From CAVRRZ01 sp963723745 (GTDB taxonomy: Bacteria > Actinomycetota > Actinomycetes > Mycobacteriales > Geodermatophilaceae), in assembly GCA_963723745.1 (NCBI GenBank), contig CAVRRZ010000004.1, positions 1-64,000 of the forward strand: 64,000 nucleotides of DNA. Direction: 5' to 3'. The position numbers and the translations under genes were made by a program. Below, in pieces: positions 44,322-52,811 of this stretch; the stretch's first letter is position 1, and every line of letters begins with the position of its first letter. Under the pieces are notes generated by a model that searched no databases, had not been told where the DNA came from, and saw nothing but the letters and a program-made list of their open reading frames with translations.

Positions 44322-45971
44322 TCACGCACGTCCGACGTCCTCCGCCCGCCGGTCCGACCGGTGGCCAGCCGTCGGCCTCGCCGTCCGCGGCCGCGGCCGG
44401 CCTGCCTCGTCCGGACACCGCCACGCCCCAGTCCGTCGCCTCGCCGACGACGGCGACGTCGCCGTCTCGGTCGGTCCGGTGCACGCGCATGCCGGCGCGG
44501 GCGAGCCAGCCCAGCAACCGCGATGCCGGGTGACCGTAGGTGTTGTCGGCACCCACCGAGATGATCGCGACGCGGGCTTCCGTCGCCGCCAGGAAGCCCG
44601 GATCCGCGTCGCCACTGCCGTGGTGCGGCACCTTGAGCACGTCGGCGCGCAGGTCGATGCCCGAACGCGCCAGCCGGGCCTCCTCCTCCGCCCCGAGGTC
44701 CCCGGTCAGCAGCACACGGACGCCGCGCACGGTCACCCGAAGCACCAGCGACAGGTCGTTGGCCTCGGCCGCGCCGGTGGCACGTTCAGGGGCAGGCGCC
44801 AGGACCTCGATGACGACCTCACCGTTCCGCCACCGATCACCCGGGACGAGCACGGCGCGGTCGCCCCCCAGCCGGTGCAGCAGCGCGTCGAGGCTGCCGG
44901 ACCGCTCGTCGGTGGGCGCCAACGTGCCGGTCGCGACAGTGCCGACCCGCCGGCCGGTCAGGGCACCGGCCAGGCCGCCGACGTGGTCGGCGTCCAGGTG
45001 CGAGAGCAGCACCAGCGGCAGCGCGTCGATGCCCAGCCGGCTCAGGCAGCGGTCCACCGGCCCGACCTCCGCACCCGCGTCGACCAGCACCGCGGCTCCC
45101 CCGCCCAGTGGCAGGACCAGGGCGTCGCCCTGGCCGACGTCGCACGCGACCAGTGCCGTCTGCGGCGGCGGCCAGCCACGCGTCACCTGGCGCAGCGGCC
45201 ACCCGACCACGACCAGGCCCACCAGCGCCGCGAGCGCGAGCACCCGCAGCCTGCGGAACCGCCAGAGCAGGGCGCCGACGCAGAGGGTCAACGCGGTCAG
45301 GCCGACCGCGCCTCCCGTGCCGGCGGGCCAGCCGACGGCGGCGTCGGGCAGGGCCGCGGCGCGCTCTCCGACCGCCACGAGCCAGCGTGCGGGCCACCCG
45401 GCGAGCCAGACCAGCGCGTCGCCGAGCGGAGGTACCAGGACCCCGACGAGCGCGGCCAGCAGCCCCAGCACCGTCGCCGGGGGTACGGCAGGTGCCGCGA
45501 GCAGGTTCGCCGGCACCGTCACCAGGCTGACCGTCCCCGACACCCCGGCCACGAGCGGAGCCGTGGCCAGCCCCGCGGCAGCGCTCACCGCCAGCCCGTC
45601 GGCGAGCAGGCCCGGGCAGCCGAGGCCGCGCATCCGCCGCGACCAGCCGCCCGCCACCAGCACGATCGCCGCAGTGGCCGCCACGGACAAGGCGAAGCCG
45701 ACGTCGCGGGCGAGTCCGGGGTCCGCGAGCAGGAGCAGCGACGTGGCCGCGGCCAGGGCCGGTACCGCGGCGCGCGGGCGACCGGCCGCCAGTGCCCAGA
45801 GGGTGACCGCGCCCATGGCGGCGGCCCGGACGACGCTCGCGGTGGGGCGGGCCAGGACCACGAACCCCACGAGCGCCACGACGGCGACCGCTGCCTGGAC
45901 CCGCCGGTCGACCGCCCGGCGGCGCAGCGGCCACAGGACACCGGCCAGCACGATGGCCACGTTGGCGCCGG
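44322..45971 (-). pseudogene. comEC: comEC, C-terminal part (separated by the integrated element)
   Basis: This part holds most of the competence-channel membrane domain (TGANVAIVLAGVLW, VLARPTASVVRAAAMGAVTLWALAAGR, ALSVAATAAIVLVAGG) and the C-terminal metallo-beta-lactamase nuclease-like domain (LVACDVGQGDALVLPLGGG, VLLSHLDADHVGGLAGALTG, DVLKVPHHGSGDADPGF). ComEC carries single-stranded DNA across the membrane. Codon 45969-45967 continues exactly in frame from the N-terminal part at 56618. The natural 3' end is uncertain: the frame stays open through holA to 43672. A one-base error near 44330-44400 giving a stop at 44322-44324 is more likely. Confidence 0.85.
45968..45971. other. attachment site, left end (attL core CCGG)
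   Basis: CCGG is the only sequence shared by both junctions. To its left is comEC (GCGCCGG reads Gly-Ala in frame); to its right is element DNA (TCATTGTCGGAGC). Joining this side with 56616-56619 rebuilds comEC residues HLTAVSGANVAIV. Confidence 0.8.
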
Positions 45972-46111
45972 TCATTGTCGGAGCAACGCAGAGGTTCACC
46001 CGAAGGGAGTGTCAGACCCGAACTACAAGATGCAAGACGGCCCCGCCCCAGGTCTGAACCACCCGGGACAGGGCCTTGATCCCTCACCATCCCTAGAAGG
46101 GCGAGAGACCC

Positions 46112-46492
46112 ATGATCAACGCTACGCAGAACGACAACGCCGGTCAGCACACGAACGAGTACATGACCACCATCAGCCGGCGCCCGGAGTGGGCCGCCGA
46201 GACGACGGTGGAGTCGGACGGGAGCATCACTCACCGTTGGACGGCGCCGACCGTCGCCGAACTCCAGGAGGGCGACCGGATTCCCTACAACGCCCGTGTC
46301 GAGCTGCTCCGCATCGACGACCTGTTCGTCTTCGATGGCGGGGTCGCAGTGAATACCGGCGAACCCGCGATCTTCTTCTCGGACCTGTCGATCACGGACA
46401 CCGCGCAGGGGCGTCGCCTCGCTGCGGCGATCGTCGAGGCCTGCGACCGGCTCGACGGCGTGTCTGCAATTGCAGACGGGGGCGACCAGTGA
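46112..46492 (+). CDS. hypothetical protein of the element
   Basis: A 126-residue protein (start MINATQNDNAGQHTNEYMTT, later DLFVFDGGVAVNTGEPAIFFSDLSITDTAQGRRLAAAIVEACDRLD). Acidic, no membrane segments. Its TGA overlaps the GTG of the tyrosine recombinase, so it is co-translated with it and could be an accessory factor. GGGCGAGAG lies upstream. Function unknown. Confidence 0.65.
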   Translation: MINATQNDNAGQHTNEYMTTISRRPEWAAETTVESDGSITHRWTAPTVAELQEGDRIPYNARVELLRIDDLFVFDGGVAVNTGEPAIFFSDLSITDTAQGRRLAAAIVEACDRLDGVSAIADGGDQ

Positions 46493-47307
46493 ACGTGCTT
46501 GACCGCTGGGAGCTGGCCATGCGCGCCGCGGGCAACGCTGAGCGCACCGTGCGAGAACGGCGCCGGGTCATCGAGGCGGTCGCCCGACACACCGGACAGC
46601 AGCCCGCGGACTTCACCGCGGACGCCCTGGCGGGCTATCTCGCAGGGCTGCCCTCGGCTGGCACCAGAGCGTCCTACTACGGATCGCTACGGGCCTGGTT
46701 CGTCTGGCTCGTCGAGATCGAGGAACTGCGCACCGACAACCCGATGCGCAAGCTGAGGCGACCTCGAGAGCCACGTCGCCGACCGCGGCCGGTCACTGAC
46801 GACCAGTTGCGGCGCGTGCTCGCGGCAGCGAACCGTCGGCGCACCCGCACATGGATCCTGCTGGCCACCTACCAAGGCCTGCGTGTGCACGAGATCGCGA
46901 AGGTGCGCGGCGAGGATGTCGACCTCGTGACCGGGACGCTGCGGGTGCTCGGCAAGGGCGGGTCTGACGTCCTGCTGCCGCTGCATCCGCTTATCGCAGA
47001 GGAGGCGCGCAGCTATCCGGCGTCGGGCTGGTGGTTCCCGTCGTACAGCGCCTACGGCAGGGCGGGCGAACACGTGCTCGCGAACACGGTGTCGCAGATC
47101 GTCGGTAACACGTTCCGTCGGGCCGGGGTCCAGTGCACAGCTCATCAGCTCAGGCACTGGTTCGGCACGAACACCCTGCGGGCGGCCGGCGGGAATCTGC
47201 GAGTAGCGCAGGAACTCCTCCGGCACGCCTCGGTCGCGACGACGGCGCTGTATACGCAGGTCGATGACACCGAGCGACGGGCGGCACTGCTCGCGCTGCC
47301 GGTCTGA
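46489..47307 (+). CDS. tyrosine recombinase / phage-type integrase
   Basis: A 272-residue XerC/phage-integrase family protein. The SAM-like DNA-binding N-terminus (LAMRAAGNAERTVRERRRVIEAV) is followed by the catalytic domain with Arg in TYQGLRVHEIAKVRGEDV, HxxR in AHQLRHWFGTNTLR, and His-x-Tyr in RHASVATTALYTQV. All five residues are visible. It is not next to a tRNA attachment site. The element already has a serine integrase at its other end, so this one may resolve dimers or be a remnant of an earlier insertion. GTG start overlaps the upstream stop. Confidence 0.9.
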   Translation: MNVLDRWELAMRAAGNAERTVRERRRVIEAVARHTGQQPADFTADALAGYLAGLPSAGTRASYYGSLRAWFVWLVEIEELRTDNPMRKLRRPREPRRRPRPVTDDQLRRVLAAANRRRTRTWILLATYQGLRVHEIAKVRGEDVDLVTGTLRVLGKGGSDVLLPLHPLIAEEARSYPASGWWFPSYSAYGRAGEHVLANTVSQIVGNTFRRAGVQCTAHQLRHWFGTNTLRAAGGNLRVAQELLRHASVATTALYTQVDDTERRAALLALPV

Positions 47308-47315
47308 ACTACAAC

Positions 47316-47360
47316 AAGCACCGAGCCCCGGCGACTACGGATCGCCGGGGCTCGGTGCTT
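47316..47360 (+). terminator. intrinsic-type terminator after the tyrosine recombinase
   Basis: Perfect 19-bp arms (47316-47334 and 47342-47360, AAGCACCGAGCCCCGGCGA) with a 7-nt loop, 8 bp after the recombinase stop. The arms end in CTT/TCTC instead of a long U-run. It separates the rightward pair from the leftward HEPN gene that ends at 47363, so it may serve both. Confidence 0.88.
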
Positions 47361-47362
47361 TC

Positions 47363-47746
47363 TCATGTCGACGGCCAGGCCCTTTGCTGAATGTGCTCGT
47401 AGAGCTCCCAGAAGCGAGCGCAATCTCCGCCGGGCGGGGAGTTGTACCGAGTGGCTAGGCTCGCCGAATAGAGTTGACTGTAGGCCGAAGAGACGCCTGG
47501 GTAGGTCCGCCGAACGACGTCGAGGATCCCCCAAGTCAGGATCCGGCCATCTCTGTCCCGATACGACTTGTGTTGGTCTGGGTGCCGCTGCTCGGCGGGA
47601 AGCTCGTCCGCATCGAACCGTGCGTGCATCAGGTGGAGGGCGCTATAGAACAGTGGCACAAGCGCCCACGCCGAGTGACTCGCCCGTAGCGCTCTGGCTG
47701 CGTCCAGACCTTCGACTGCGCGGTTGAGATGTGCTCTAGTATCCAC
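47363..47746 (-). CDS. HEPN-like protein
   Basis: A 127-residue helical protein: HLNRAVEGLDAARALRASHSAWALVPLFYSALHLMHARFD, then RHPDQHKSYRDRDGRI, and AYSQLYSASLATRY. The FYSALHLMHA helix, the H..R segment and the late Y..L...S..RY helix match the HEPN fold that occurs in toxin-antitoxin and anti-phage RNases. I do not see an unambiguous RX4-6H catalytic motif. GTG start directly after the upstream gene's stop (zero gap). Visibly less GC-rich than the chromosome. Confidence 0.6.
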   Translation of the reverse strand: MDTRAHLNRAVEGLDAARALRASHSAWALVPLFYSALHLMHARFDADELPAEQRHPDQHKSYRDRDGRILTWGILDVVRRTYPGVSSAYSQLYSASLATRYNSPPGGDCARFWELYEHIQQRAWPST

Positions 47747-48004
47747 TCACGCGCCGACTGCTACCGAGGCGCTCTCAGCGACAGTTATCTCAGCCGTGAC
47801 CGTTGCCCGATCCACGTACTCGCGGGCCTTGTCATCGACGCGGTCGTGAATGAACTGCCAGACATCCCAGTCCCACGCCTCCATCACCACGCGAACGCGC
47901 ACATCAAAAGGGGCAGCCTGTTCGGTGGTGACCGACAAGACGTGCCGGAGCATGGCAAGCTCGTGCTCTAGCTTCACCAAGCCGTCCTGTACGTCAACCG
48001 GCAT
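47747..48004 (-). CDS. small protein upstream of the HEPN gene (possible antitoxin)
   Basis: An 85-residue protein starting at ATG 48004, with GGAGG 5 nt upstream deciding the start (an in-frame ATG at 48043 lacks this). Acidic and helical: MPVDVQDGLVKLEHELAMLRHVLS, then VVMEAWDWDVWQFIHDRVDD. Its stop abuts the HEPN GTG. The two-gene arrangement (small first gene, HEPN second) resembles a toxin-antitoxin module, but no antitoxin family is recognisable. Confidence 0.55.
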   Translation of the reverse strand: MPVDVQDGLVKLEHELAMLRHVLSVTTEQAAPFDVRVRVVMEAWDWDVWQFIHDRVDDKAREYVDRATVTAEITVAESASVAVGA

Positions 48005-48138
48005 GTCTACCTCCGTGGCCCCCATGGCTTGCGACGTTCTCACGCGTTGCTGTACGTGACCACATGGCCCGCCTGTGTCTTATCGCTCATCGGCGTGTTT
48101 TCGACTGATCGTGACCGCCGTTCACCCCTTGAGGTGAC

Positions 48139-48450
48139 TCAAGCGACGTTGCGACGCGCTCCTCGGCGTTCCTGGGGCAGCGTCGCTCCCCAGATGCCTT
48201 CGCGCTCGTCGGCGGCCACCGCGTACTCGAGGCACGCCTCCCGAGCCCCACACGACCAGCAGGCTGCGACGGCCATCCGTGCCGGCAGCCCACTCACCTC
48301 GTTGCGGGCGGGCCACCACGCTTCCGGGTCCGACGTCCGGCACGGAACGGCGCCGATCTCCTCGACCTGACGACACAGCTCCAGCCACTCCGCGAGTGCC
48401 CGCGGCGGTATCGCCCACGCCTTGTGGTCGGATGCCACGGCATCGGTCAT
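48139..48450 (-). CDS. WhiB-family iron-sulfur regulator
   Basis: A 103-residue WhiB-like protein: first Cys in AVPCRTSDPEAWWP, then ACWSCGAREACLEYAVAADEREGIWGATLPQERR. This gives four Cys in the C..CxxCxxxxxC pattern for a 4Fe-4S cluster, plus the G(I/V)WG turn. WhiB proteins act with the major sigma factor. Actinophages and mobile elements often carry their own copy, which can rewire host promoters. A basic C-terminus follows (RRGARRNVA). Confidence 0.88.
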   Translation of the reverse strand: MTDAVASDHKAWAIPPRALAEWLELCRQVEEIGAVPCRTSDPEAWWPARNEVSGLPARMAVAACWSCGAREACLEYAVAADEREGIWGATLPQERRGARRNVA

Positions 48451-48722
48451 GGGTCTATTACGTCACAGACGGAAGTCGAACGGTGTGAGGCTTACCGGTC
48501 ACTCCCGTCAGCGCGGTGTGGTCGCAGCCACCGTCGCCACCACGGGAGAACTGCGGACCGCCGTCGCGCCCTCCACATGAACATCGTGTCCGCGTCCCGC
48601 GTCCACATCGACCGCACCTTTGCCCCCTTCCAGTCGATTACCGAGTGTGTATAGCCAGTAACGACGGGTGTGGTCGCAGGGGTGCGCCGATGCGGCCCCA
48701 TTCACTCAATCGAGCGACGGGA
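48451..48722. other. 272-bp gap between whiB-like and Nudix genes
   Basis: No convincing gene. This region should hold the leftward whiB promoter. It includes TATAGCC and GTAACGAC at about 48648-48665, pieces of the 20-bp operator found twice near the integrase but not in palindromic order. Confidence 0.35.
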
Positions 48723-49187
48723 TCAGGGCACCAGCAGGTCCAGCAGGCGCGGCAGGGAGGCGGCGAACCCCGGATGCAGCTCCCACCCACCCAGGTCGGC
48801 CACCGGCACCCAAGCCGCCGCAATGCTCTCCCGGCTCAATCGCAGATCCGTCACCCGTAGGTCCCGGACCGGTGCGGCCAGGACCGTTGCGTAGGACCAG
48901 CCGCCGTGATCATCGACCCAGCACGGGCCGATGGCGAGGCTCTCCGGGTGGATCCCCAACTCCTCGATCGCCTCGCGCACCGCGCCGACCTGCGGGCTCT
49001 CCCCGTGCTGCAGAGCGCCGCCGGGGATGCCCCAGGTGCCACCGTGAGCGACCCATCGAGCACGGTGCTCGAGCAATACCTCAAGCCCGGCCGTTCCGTC
49101 CCGGTGCACCAGCAGCCCGGCCGCACCAGCCGTGCCCCAGTGCCGGTGACCGAACCGGCAGCACACCCAACCGTCAGCGGACCTCAC
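48723..49187 (-). CDS. Nudix hydrolase
   Basis: A 154-residue pyrophosphohydrolase with a complete Nudix box GGALQHGESPQVGAVREAIEELGI (G-x5-E-x7-REUxEExGU). An N-terminal zinc-like CCRFGHRHWG segment precedes it. Substrate not inferable; phage and satellite Nudix enzymes can clean nucleotides or decap signals such as NAD or alarmones. GTG start overlaps the upstream gene's stop. Confidence 0.88.
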   Translation of the reverse strand: MRSADGWVCCRFGHRHWGTAGAAGLLVHRDGTAGLEVLLEHRARWVAHGGTWGIPGGALQHGESPQVGAVREAIEELGIHPESLAIGPCWVDDHGGWSYATVLAAPVRDLRVTDLRLSRESIAAAWVPVADLGGWELHPGFAASLPRLLDLLVP

Positions 49188-50380
49188 GCAGCCGCCTCCT
49201 GCCGGTCGACCCGGTCGATCAGCGGCAGCGCGTCCTCCGGGGTGTCGACCAGCTCGACGCGCACCCCCGGGTGTAGCCGTCGGAAGTCGTCGGCGACGTG
49301 CCACGTCGACCGGGGCAGGTAGATCACGTCGGCGACCCGGCCGCGGGCGGCGCGGACCGTCGAGGGACTGTCGTCGATGGCCACGCCGGGGCGAACCGGC
49401 CCGGTCAGCTCGGCCCGGCCGATCACCCACGTCGTCCCGTGCTCCTGCCAGTAGCCGCGGGACGCCCACGGCTCGCCGAACAGCTCGCGGGGATCGGTCA
49501 CGCCGGCCACCCCGCAGCAGCAGTGCTCGCCCGGCGGCTCGTGGGCGGTGCCCTGGCGGATCCCCGGCGGCGCCCCGCAGAACGCGGTGTGCTGCCCGCC
49601 CGTCCACGGCAACGGCTGCTCGATCAGCGGCGCGTACAGCATCCCCGGCCGGTGGGCAGGGTCCTCGCCGACTCCTATGCGCCAGACCCGCCACACCCGG
49701 TCCGGGCCACCGCCCGCGACCGGCTCGTCAGCCGCGACATATGTCGCGGCTGGATCGACGCCGGGCAGTGATGCCGCAGCCGCAGGAACCTCGCTCAGCG
49801 ACTCGACGCGATGCACGGTCACCCACGGATGCAGGGCCTTGAACCGCTTGACCTCCGGCCATGAAGGCCGCGGGAAGTAAACCGAGCCGGTGACGCGTCC
49901 GCGGCTGGCGCGCAGCGTCGACGGCGGATCGAACCAGGTGTTGGCCTCGAGGATCGTGCCCGACAGCTCGACCTGACCGATCACGTGCCCCGCGTCGCTC
50001 CACGTGCTGCCCTTCGGGGTGTGGAAGGCCATCAGCTCCCTGAGGTCCCGCACGCCGTAGACCCCGCAGAGGCAGCCCTCCCCGGGCGCGGCCGCACAGG
50101 GCGGGAAGGACCCGCGATCACCGGAGAACAACCCCGGATTGCACACGGCCCGGTGCACCCCCCGCTGCCACGGAGGCACCTCGGTCGGCACCCTGAAGAA
50201 CGGCGCACGCAGGTAGCCGTCGCCGAAGCTCGCCCAGGCGCGCCAGGCGATCACCGAGGGGGTCGCCTGGGACTGGACCGGCCGCGCCGCAGGCTTCACC
50301 TCGCGCTGCCGGTGTCTCGCGGCGGCCTTCGCCTCACGCCGCCGACGCCGCGCCACTGCATCGCTGCGCCGTCCGCTCAC
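49184..50380 (-). CDS. internally duplicated Cys-rich protein of unknown function
   Basis: A 398-residue protein with a basic N-terminus (RRSDAVARRRRREAKAAARHRQRE) and two copies of a domain of about 150 residues. Copy 1 has AWRAWASFGDGYLRAPFF, CLCGVYGVRDLRELM, STWSDAGHVIGQVELSG, STLRASRGRVTGSVYFPR. Copy 2 has VWRVWRIGVGEDPAHRPGMLYAPL, CCCGVAGVTDPRELF, TTWVIGRAELTG, STVRAARGRVADVIYLPR. Each contains a Cys cluster (HRAVCNPG and TAFCGAPP also match) that could bind metal. I do not recognise the family. GTG start overlaps the preceding stop. Confidence 0.75.
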   Translation of the reverse strand: MSGRRSDAVARRRRREAKAAARHRQREVKPAARPVQSQATPSVIAWRAWASFGDGYLRAPFFRVPTEVPPWQRGVHRAVCNPGLFSGDRGSFPPCAAAPGEGCLCGVYGVRDLRELMAFHTPKGSTWSDAGHVIGQVELSGTILEANTWFDPPSTLRASRGRVTGSVYFPRPSWPEVKRFKALHPWVTVHRVESLSEVPAAAASLPGVDPAATYVAADEPVAGGGPDRVWRVWRIGVGEDPAHRPGMLYAPLIEQPLPWTGGQHTAFCGAPPGIRQGTAHEPPGEHCCCGVAGVTDPRELFGEPWASRGYWQEHGTTWVIGRAELTGPVRPGVAIDDSPSTVRAARGRVADVIYLPRSTWHVADDFRRLHPGVRVELVDTPEDALPLIDRVDRQEAAA

Positions 50381-50661
50381 GGCTCCGTCCTCTCGATCGT
50401 CAGTCGTCGTCTGCGTTGCGTCGCCTGCCACAGCACACGGCTGCCCAGGTGCGGTGCGTGCTCGGTCAGCCACTCGCGGCGGGCGTCCCGGGCAGCCTCG
50501 TCGCGCTTCACCCGCGCCCACGTGTCCCGGCCAAAACCGAACGACAGCGGCATCGGCGGCAGCTCCGGCAGCGGCCCGGGCGGGTCACCGATGCCCAGCA
50601 CCCAATCCGGAACATCGGCCACCGCCAGCTCGTGGCCGTCGTCCTCCATGCGCCGGGCCAC
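50377..50661 (-). CDS. small hypothetical protein of the element
   Basis: A 94-residue protein (MARRMEDDGHELAVADVPDWVLGIGDPPG, then a basic C-terminal half with WARVKRDEAARDARREWLTEHA). GTG at 50661 or ATG at 50649; the GTG lies 1 nt after the preceding stop. It overlaps the next gene by 4 nt. Unknown function; the compact spacing shows it belongs to the element's main leftward transcript. Confidence 0.6.
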   Translation of the reverse strand: MARRMEDDGHELAVADVPDWVLGIGDPPGPLPELPPMPLSFGFGRDTWARVKRDEAARDARREWLTEHAPHLGSRVLWQATQRRRRLTIERTEP

Positions 50662-50662
50662 G

Positions 50663-51067
50663 TCAGCCCTCCGCCTGCTTCGTCGCGTTGTGGGCTCTCC
50701 ACCGGGACTGTGCAGCGCGCTGCTTCGTCGCGTCGCGGATCGGCGCGGCCTCCAACGAGATCCCGTCCAGCAGGTGCGCGATCTGCGCCACCGTTGCCCG
50801 CTCCGCAGCCAACAGGGGGTGCGGCTTGAGCCCGCCCGCGGCCGTAGTCGTCGTCAGCCCCTCCCTGGCGAGCTGCTGGCGGATCTCCGCCAGCCGGTCA
50901 GCCAGGCCCGCAGCCAGGTGCAGCCGCTCGGACTCCCGCACATCGGGCACCAGCCGATCGGCGGCCAGCTCGGCCAGCACGTCGGCCACCAGCCGTTCAC
51001 CCGCGTCACCGTGCTCCGGGCGCCTATCCACTGTCACCGGACCTCCGAAAATCGTGTCGTCGCGCAT
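50663..51067 (-). CDS. helical protein, weak resemblance to phage terminase small subunits
   Basis: A 134-residue protein: LVADVLAELAADRLVPDVRESERLHLAAGLADRLAEIRQQLAREGLTTTTAAGGLKPHPLLAAERATVAQIAHLLDGISLE. The segment G.KPHPLLAAER...IAHLLDGI resembles the C-terminal pattern of P27-type small terminases, which recognise packaging sites. If that is right, the element could redirect a helper phage's packaging; the likeness is only by eye. ATG 51067. Confidence 0.5.
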   Translation of the reverse strand: MRDDTIFGGPVTVDRRPEHGDAGERLVADVLAELAADRLVPDVRESERLHLAAGLADRLAEIRQQLAREGLTTTTAAGGLKPHPLLAAERATVAQIAHLLDGISLEAAPIRDATKQRAAQSRWRAHNATKQAEG

Positions 51068-51235
51068 CTGCAGAGATGATCTTGTGCAGACCGGCGCGGG
51101 CGAGGCAGGCCCCGGGGGGAGCCCCCGCCCCCCGCCCCCCTATCGAGCGGTTGAGATTGCGTGAGCGCACAGATCGGCACGGGGTCCGTTGCCCCCCGCC
51201 GGGGAGGGGGACCCCCACCCCGTCACGGCTTCCAT
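51068..51235. other. short G/C-run-rich spacer
   Basis: Contains several long G and C runs (CCCCGGGGGGAGCCCCC around 51107-51123, CCGGGGAGGGGGACCCCC around 51198-51216) able to form hairpins or quadruplexes. No gene supported. It may be a terminator or an origin-like structure. Confidence 0.35.
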
Positions 51236-51451
51236 TCATGCGGCGTCGCCTCCGGTGTCGACGTCGGTCCCGTGCTCGCCCTCCAGCTCGATCGCGTGCA
51301 GCGCGTCGCGTGCTGTGCTGTCGCCGGTTCGCGCCGCGTACTCAGCGCGTCCTCGTGCGATGTTGCTGCGCTTGATCGTCGCCGCGTCGTGATCGTCGTC
51401 GCGTCGTGCGCGTCCGCTCGCGTACAGCTCGTGTCCTCGGTTGACAGTCAC
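51236..51451 (-). CDS. small charged protein of the element
   Basis: A 71-residue protein (TVNRGHELYASGRARRDDDHD, then AATIKRSNIARGRAEYAARTGDSTARDALHAIELEGEHG). GTG start, 3 nt after the preceding gene's stop. Composition is like a real coding sequence; no family recognised. Confidence 0.5.
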   Translation of the reverse strand: MTVNRGHELYASGRARRDDDHDAATIKRSNIARGRAEYAARTGDSTARDALHAIELEGEHGTDVDTGGDAA

Positions 51452-51454
51452 GGC

Positions 51455-52456
51455 TCAGATCTCCGAGCCGACGACGCCAGGCACGACGTGATGTGTGCCG
51501 CGAGCGTCGGCCTCCCCGAAGTCGCGGGTGATCTGCCGCTGCCGCGTCGGCGTGACGATCAGTGAGCCGGCTTCCTGCTGCCGCTGCTTGCGCTTGGCCT
51601 CGGCTGCGGCGTCGCGGGCGGCGAGGAGGTCGGCGAGGGATGGCACCCACGGACGGGCGTCGGGAGTGGCGAGATAGGCGAGGGCATCGACCGGGCTACC
51701 GAGCCAGGGGGGCGCGGCCTCGGGTCGGGTGGTGGTGGCGGTGGTGACCACCCGACCGTTGACGATCCGGACGTTGGCCGCGATGGTGTCCTCCTGGGGG
51801 ACGACCTCGGGCAGCCCGTCGGGGTACAGCTCGGCGGCGTCGGCCACGGTGCCGTGGGCGGCGACCAGGGCACGCACGTCGCGAGTGGCGACGGTGCTGG
51901 CGCGGGGGGTGTCGGGCGGGTGCAGGGTGTCGGTGAGCAGCGTCGCCTGCGCCTCGCGCAGTTCGGTGTGCCGGTCGGCCAGGGCGCGGAACCGGGTCCA
52001 CTCGGCGACGGTCCCGGCGGCGATCGCGGCGTCGGCGTCGCGAACCCCATCCAGCTTGGCGGCCACGGGGCGGGCTTCGCTGAGTAGGTGCTCGAGCTGG
52101 TCGGCGAGCACGGCCAGGCCGGCGTCCACGTGCTGGGCGAGGGCGTCGCGGCGTCGGTAGAGGAGCTGGCCACGCAGCCGGATCAGCGCCTCCACGTGCG
52201 CGGTGGCGGTGCGGTTGTCCTCCTGGGCCTCGCGCACGTGGGCGCCGAGGTCGGCAGGCACCGGCTTGCCGGCGAGCACCGCATCGGCGGCGTCCTCGAC
52301 CGGGGCGACCTCGGATCGGCCGGGTCGGGCCCGGGCAGCGGTGAGTGCGGCGTCGACTGCGGGCAGCGCGGCGGCGACCTCGGCAACTCCGGGGACCGCG
52401 TCGCGGGCCAGGTCGAGCAGCGGCCGGTGCGCGGTGGGGGTGGCGGTCTTGGTCAT
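51455..52456 (-). CDS. coiled-coil-rich protein of the element
   Basis: A 333-residue protein dominated by Ala-rich helices: VAEVAAALPAVDAALTAARARPGRSEV, LIRLRGQLLYRRRDALAQHVDAGLAVLADQLEHLLSEARPVAAKLDG, RFRALADRHTELREAQATLL. The C-terminal end is basic (AKRKQRQQEAGSLIVTPTRQRQITRDF). Shape suggests a DNA-binding or scaffold-like role, which is a guess. ATG 52456. Confidence 0.65.
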   Translation of the reverse strand: MTKTATPTAHRPLLDLARDAVPGVAEVAAALPAVDAALTAARARPGRSEVAPVEDAADAVLAGKPVPADLGAHVREAQEDNRTATAHVEALIRLRGQLLYRRRDALAQHVDAGLAVLADQLEHLLSEARPVAAKLDGVRDADAAIAAGTVAEWTRFRALADRHTELREAQATLLTDTLHPPDTPRASTVATRDVRALVAAHGTVADAAELYPDGLPEVVPQEDTIAANVRIVNGRVVTTATTTRPEAAPPWLGSPVDALAYLATPDARPWVPSLADLLAARDAAAEAKRKQRQQEAGSLIVTPTRQRQITRDFGEADARGTHHVVPGVVGSEI

Positions 52457-52625
52457 CGGGGATTCCTCTCGGATGTCGGGGTGGTGGGGGTGAAGCCGGG
52501 GCCGGACGCAGGTCGGGTCACGGGCGGCGAGGGAGAACGCCACCGCCTCGCCGGCCTTGGATTCCCGTTCTCCTGTCCTCCGGTCGGCGAGCGAGGAGCG
52601 GGTGACGTTGACGTCCGGCCCCGAG
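52457..52625. other. 169-bp spacer within the element operon
   Basis: No supported gene. It should hold the ribosome binding site of the coiled-coil gene (GAGAGGAAT just upstream of 52456) and possibly a promoter. Confidence 0.4.
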
Positions 52626-52811
52626 TCATCGGGTGTCCCTGGTCGTCTCGCCGGTGAGGCAGCGGTCGATCCACTCGCCCCCGCGGACGGCGGGCCGCTG
52701 AACGGGCTTGCGGCGCTCGGCGAGGAGCAGTCGACACCACCAGCACCGGCCGTCCTGGTTGCGCTTGCGGGCCGGGATCGGCGCATGGCAGTCGGGGCAG
52801 TGCATGGTCAC
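52626..52811 (-). CDS. zinc-ribbon small protein
   Basis: A 61-residue protein with two CxxC pairs: HCPDCHAPIPARKRNQDGRCWWCRLLL, a four-Cys zinc ribbon. GTG start at 52811 overlaps the upstream stop (GTGA). Typical of small actinophage or ICE DNA-binding proteins; partner unknown. Confidence 0.68.
   Translation of the reverse strand: MTMHCPDCHAPIPARKRNQDGRCWWCRLLLAERRKPVQRPAVRGGEWIDRCLTGETTRDTR

Noticed and set aside
44479..47307. 942-residue frame joining anti-comEC sequence to the tyrosine recombinase
   Set aside because: Only the part from the GTG at 46489 is the recombinase; the rest is the shadow of comEC and non-coding element end.
48646..48665. Third copy of the 20-bp operator
   Set aside because: TATAGCC and GTAACGAC are present but in swapped order and not palindromic; possibly chance.
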